Source of the DNA: Alphaproteobacteria bacterium
GTDB lineage: Bacteria > Pseudomonadota > Alphaproteobacteria > Caulobacterales > Caulobacteraceae
Length of the DNA: 7,539 nt
Assembly (NCBI GenBank): GCA_018895795.1
Contig: JAHINZ010000433.1
Coordinates: forward strand, 1 to 7,539
Reading direction: 5' to 3'
Shown: positions 5,569-7,539 of the stretch, in pieces
How the letters are laid out: every line of letters begins with the position of its first letter
Numbering within the stretch: position 1 is the first letter of the stretch
Notes under the pieces: generated by a model
Database searches by the model: none
Told to the model about the DNA's origin: nothing
What the model saw: the letters and a program-made list of their open reading frames with translations, nothing else
Position numbers and translations under genes: made by a program

Positions 5569-6408
5569 ATGACCCACCGTCGCCATGTTCTGATACTCGC
5601 CGCGGCTTTGTCCCTGGCCGCCCCGGCCGCCTTCGCCGCCGACGCGGTCCTGCAGGCCGCCGTGGCGTCCCCGCAGCGTCCCGTCGGCGATGTGGCTCGC
5701 GACGGGGCCCGCCATCCTTATGAGAGCCTGACGTTCTGGGGCCTGAAGCCAAACCTGACCGTGATCGAGATCTCGCCCGGCAATGGCTATTGGACCGAGA
5801 TTCTCGCGCCCTACGCCAAGGCCACGGGCGGCGCCTACATCGCCGGCGTGGCCGATCTGACCAATCCCCGGCTCTCCGAGGGCGCGCGCAAAGGGCGGGC
5901 GGAGTTCGAGGCCCGGTTCGCGGACGAAGCCCGCTACGGCAAGGTCGCCTACGCCAATTTCGGGTCCTCGTCCGGGCCCTTGGGCGCGCCGGGCTCGGCT
6001 GATCTGGTGCTCACCGCCCGCAACGTCCACAACTGGACCGTCCAGCCCGGCGTCGCCGACAAGGTTTTCGCCGACTTTTTCGCGGTGTTGAAGCCCGGCG
6101 GAATCCTGGCCGTCGAGGACCATCGGGCCGACCCCAAGCCTGAAAACAGCGCCGGCGCCGACGGCTATCTCGCCACGGCGACTGTCGTGGCCCTGGCCGA
6201 GAAGGCGGGCTTCAGGCTGGACGCTACATCGGAAATCAACGCCAACCCCAAGGACACCAAGGACCATCCTTTCGGTGTCTGGACCCTGCCGCCGGTCAAG
6301 CGCACCGCGCCCGGCGGCCAGCCGGCGGATCCGACCTTCGATCGCGCCAAGTATGACGCGATCGGCGAGAGCGACCGTATGACCCTGCGCTTTCGCAAGC
6401 CGTCGTGA
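5569..6408 (+). CDS. Exported predicted methyltransferase-like protein, copy 1
   Basis: A 279-aa protein resembling the COG4798-type predicted methyltransferases. An N-terminal signal peptide (MTHRRHVLILAAALSLA, Ala-rich, likely cleaved after AFA at 21-23) precedes a Rossmann-like domain. VIEISPGNGYWTEIL (65-79) matches SAM-binding motif I in a degenerate form (E67, G71, G73; the usual first Gly is Ser69). Then SADLVLTARNVHNW (143-156), LKPGGILAVEDHR (174-186), GADGYL (196-201) and a highly conserved tail around NPKDTKDHPFGVW (226-238) and GESDRMTLRF (266-275). The acidic residue that usually ends beta-2 and holds the SAM ribose is not at its standard place, so catalysis is unproven. RR at 4-5 before the hydrophobic stretch could make it a Tat substrate. 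Substrate unknown. The homologue downstream and a third exported protein suggest a periplasmic module. Confidence 0.85.
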   Translation: MTHRRHVLILAAALSLAAPAAFAADAVLQAAVASPQRPVGDVARDGARHPYESLTFWGLKPNLTVIEISPGNGYWTEILAPYAKATGGAYIAGVADLTNPRLSEGARKGRAEFEARFADEARYGKVAYANFGSSSGPLGAPGSADLVLTARNVHNWTVQPGVADKVFADFFAVLKPGGILAVEDHRADPKPENSAGADGYLATATVVALAEKAGFRLDATSEINANPKDTKDHPFGVWTLPPVKRTAPGGQPADPTFDRAKYDAIGESDRMTLRFRKPS

Positions 6409-6436
6409 TCCGGCGCCTTTTGGCCAAGGTCGCGCG

Positions 6437-6452
6437 CTAGCCTGACGGCTAG
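6437..6452. repeat. Inverted repeat upstream of methyltransferase-like copy 2
   Basis: CTAGCC (6437-6442) and GGCTAG (6447-6452) are perfect 6-bp arms around a TGAC loop in the 54-bp gap between the two methyltransferase-like genes. The right arm ends 2 nt before the ribosome-binding AAGGGGG (6455-6461). The left arm coincides with a -10-like GCTAGCCT (6436-6443). A separate promoter or operator for copy 2, or a translational hairpin, is possible. No T-run follows, so it is not a terminator. Confidence 0.4.
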
Positions 6453-6462
6453 GCAAGGGGGA

Positions 6463-7347
6463 ATGATGCTACCGGATATCCACTGGTCCAGGCGCGGTTT
6501 GATCGCCGGCGCGATAGCGACGGGGCTTGTCGCCTGCGGACGCAAGACGCCCGCCGAGGCGCCCAAGGTCTCAACCAAAGGCGCCGCCACGATCGAGGCG
6601 GCCGTGGCCGGCGACTGGCGCCCGTCCTCCGATCGCGCCCGCGATATCTGGCGCCATCCGGTCGAGACGTTGAAATTCTGGGACCTCAAGCCGGGACAGA
6701 CCGTCGTCGAATTCTGGCCCGGCGCGGGCTGGTACACCGATATCCTGGCCCCGTTCCTGACCGCCACGGGCGGCAAGCTGTACGCCGCGACCTTGCAGCC
6801 GGATCTGAACGATCCGTCGGCGACGGCGATCGTCGATGAGTATCGGCGCAAGGTGGCGGAGAAGCCCAAGCTGTACGGCAAGGTGGAGATCACGACCTTT
6901 GGACCCACCAGCGGCCCTGTCGCGCCGGCGGGTTCGGCCGATCTGGTGCTGTTCCTGCGCAACGTCCACAACTGGATGGCGGCGGGCATCGCCGAGAAGG
7001 CTTTCAAGGACGCCTTGGTCGCGCTGAAGCCGGGCGGCGTTCTGGGGGTTGAGGAGCATCGCGGTGAGGCGGGGCGCATCCAGGATGTGCTGGCGGCCGA
7101 CGGCTATGTCCAGGAAGCCTATGTAGTGCAATTGGCCAAGGAGGCGGGTTTCCTTCTTGTGGACTCCAGCGAAATCAACGCCAATCCCAAGGATACCAAG
7201 GACCATCCGTTCGGCGTGTGGACCTTGCCGCCGACGCGCCTTTCGGCGCCGCGCGGCGAGCCCGCCGAGCCGGATTTCGATCATGCCAAGTTCGACGCCA
7301 TCGGCGAGAGCGACCGCATGACCCTCAAGTTCATGAAGCCCAAATGA
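6463..7347 (+). CDS. Methyltransferase-like lipoprotein, copy 2
   Basis: A 294-aa paralogue of the preceding protein. The N-terminus has SRRGLIAG (9-16), a plausible twin-arginine motif, then a lipobox LVAC (22-25), so Cys25 is probably lipidated and the protein anchored to a membrane facing the periplasm. Mature-domain landmarks match copy 1 in order: VVEFWPGAGWYTDIL (81-95, degenerate motif I), SADLVLFLRNVHNW (158-171), LKPGGVLGVEEHR (188-200), AADGYV (211-216), NPKDTKDHPFGVW (241-253) and GESDRMTLKF (281-290). Two adjacent ATGs (6463, 6466) are possible starts; the second is better spaced (4 nt) from AAGGGGG (6455-6461), which changes the protein by one residue only. Its TGA overlaps the next ATG. 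As in copy 1, motif I lacks its first Gly (Trp85), so SAM binding must be shown. Confidence 0.85.
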   Translation: MMLPDIHWSRRGLIAGAIATGLVACGRKTPAEAPKVSTKGAATIEAAVAGDWRPSSDRARDIWRHPVETLKFWDLKPGQTVVEFWPGAGWYTDILAPFLTATGGKLYAATLQPDLNDPSATAIVDEYRRKVAEKPKLYGKVEITTFGPTSGPVAPAGSADLVLFLRNVHNWMAAGIAEKAFKDALVALKPGGVLGVEEHRGEAGRIQDVLAADGYVQEAYVVQLAKEAGFLLVDSSEINANPKDTKDHPFGVWTLPPTRLSAPRGEPAEPDFDHAKFDAIGESDRMTLKFMKPK

Positions 7348-7539
7348 CCCGAGCCTTGATCCGGCGAAAAGTAATGCTCCTGGCCTTCGCCTCGGCCCTC
7401 GCCGTTGCGAGCCCGGTTCTCGCCGACGGCAAGCCGGATCCGGCGTCCAAGATCTTTCCCTATCTGGAAAGGTTTCTGAGGCTTCCCGCCGCCGAGCGGT
7501 CCAGGCTGCGGCTCGGCTACATGTTGCTCCGGAACGGCA
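7344..7539 (+). CDS. Exported protein of unknown function, N-terminal part only
   Basis: An open frame of 65 codons that runs off the window, beginning MTRALIRRKVMLLAFASALA. The N-terminus is a signal peptide: basic n-region with RR at 7-8, hydrophobic h-region about 10-22, likely cleavage after VLA (25-27). The mature part starts DGKPDPASKIFPYLERFL and continues with an Arg/Leu-rich helical stretch (LPAAERSRLRLGYMLLRNG). I do not recognise the family. The ATG overlaps the stop of the upstream lipoprotein gene (ATGA), which argues for translational coupling and a shared envelope or periplasmic role. It is real rather than a chance frame because the overlap, the signal peptide and the codon use agree. 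Confidence 0.75.
   Translation, partial: MTRALIRRKVMLLAFASALAVASPVLADGKPDPASKIFPYLERFLRLPAAERSRLRLGYMLLRNG

Noticed and set aside
5095..6456. A 453-codon minus-strand frame spanning the sHSP gene, the promoter region and the methyltransferase-like gene
   Set aside because: It crosses two well-supported genes and a regulatory gap; high GC content explains its length and the product has no domain logic.
1..7539. A defence island, phage, mobile element or CRISPR
   Set aside because: No transposase, integrase, nuclease, toxin-antitoxin pair or regular spaced repeats; the repeats present are explained by pentapeptide coding and small regulatory hairpins.

Overview
The window is GC-rich, densely coded DNA that looks like the chromosome of an alphaproteobacterium, most likely Caulobacterales (Caulobacter or Phenylobacterium type). 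This is inferred from strong G/C preference at third codon positions, promoter-like pairs resembling the Caulobacter housekeeping consensus as I recall it (TTGACGS, 10-14 bp, GCTANAWC), the style of the genes, and an IbpA-type small heat-shock gene with a ROSE-like leader. No tRNA, rRNA, insertion sequence, phage gene or CRISPR array is visible.

Layout. (1) Positions 1-1274, minus strand: a 77-aa single-pass membrane protein overlaps by ATGA the start of kdsD (arabinose-5-phosphate isomerase, first step of KDO synthesis for LPS). An inverted repeat lies beyond kdsD at the left edge. (2) Positions 1275-1372: a 98-bp divergent promoter region in which plus- and minus-strand promoter candidates share one -10 box. 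(3) Positions 1373-2086, plus: gpmA, phosphoglycerate mutase. (4) Positions 2171-4791, plus: two tandem paralogous pentapeptide-repeat proteins of 419 and 421 aa. Each is built from two homologous halves, and the second half begins with an internal copy of the leader motif. (5) Positions 4802-5482, minus: a small heat-shock protein convergent to the repeat genes, with its own terminator, a sigma-32-like promoter, and a leader that folds like a ROSE RNA thermometer. (6) Positions 5483-7539, plus: two tandem paralogues of a predicted class I methyltransferase family, both with export signals (one a probable lipoprotein), followed with ATGA overlap by the beginning of a third exported protein that runs off the window.

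How they fit together. kdsD and gpmA are housekeeping genes. The sHSP is a stress chaperone with transcriptional and probably translational heat control. The two paralogue pairs (pentapeptide repeats; exported methyltransferase-like proteins) are the least understood parts. The most interesting signals are the exported methyltransferase-like pair with twin-arginine signal peptides, the two-module architecture of the pentapeptide proteins, and the ROSE-type hairpin over the sHSP ribosome-binding site. I do not see a defence or mobile system here.
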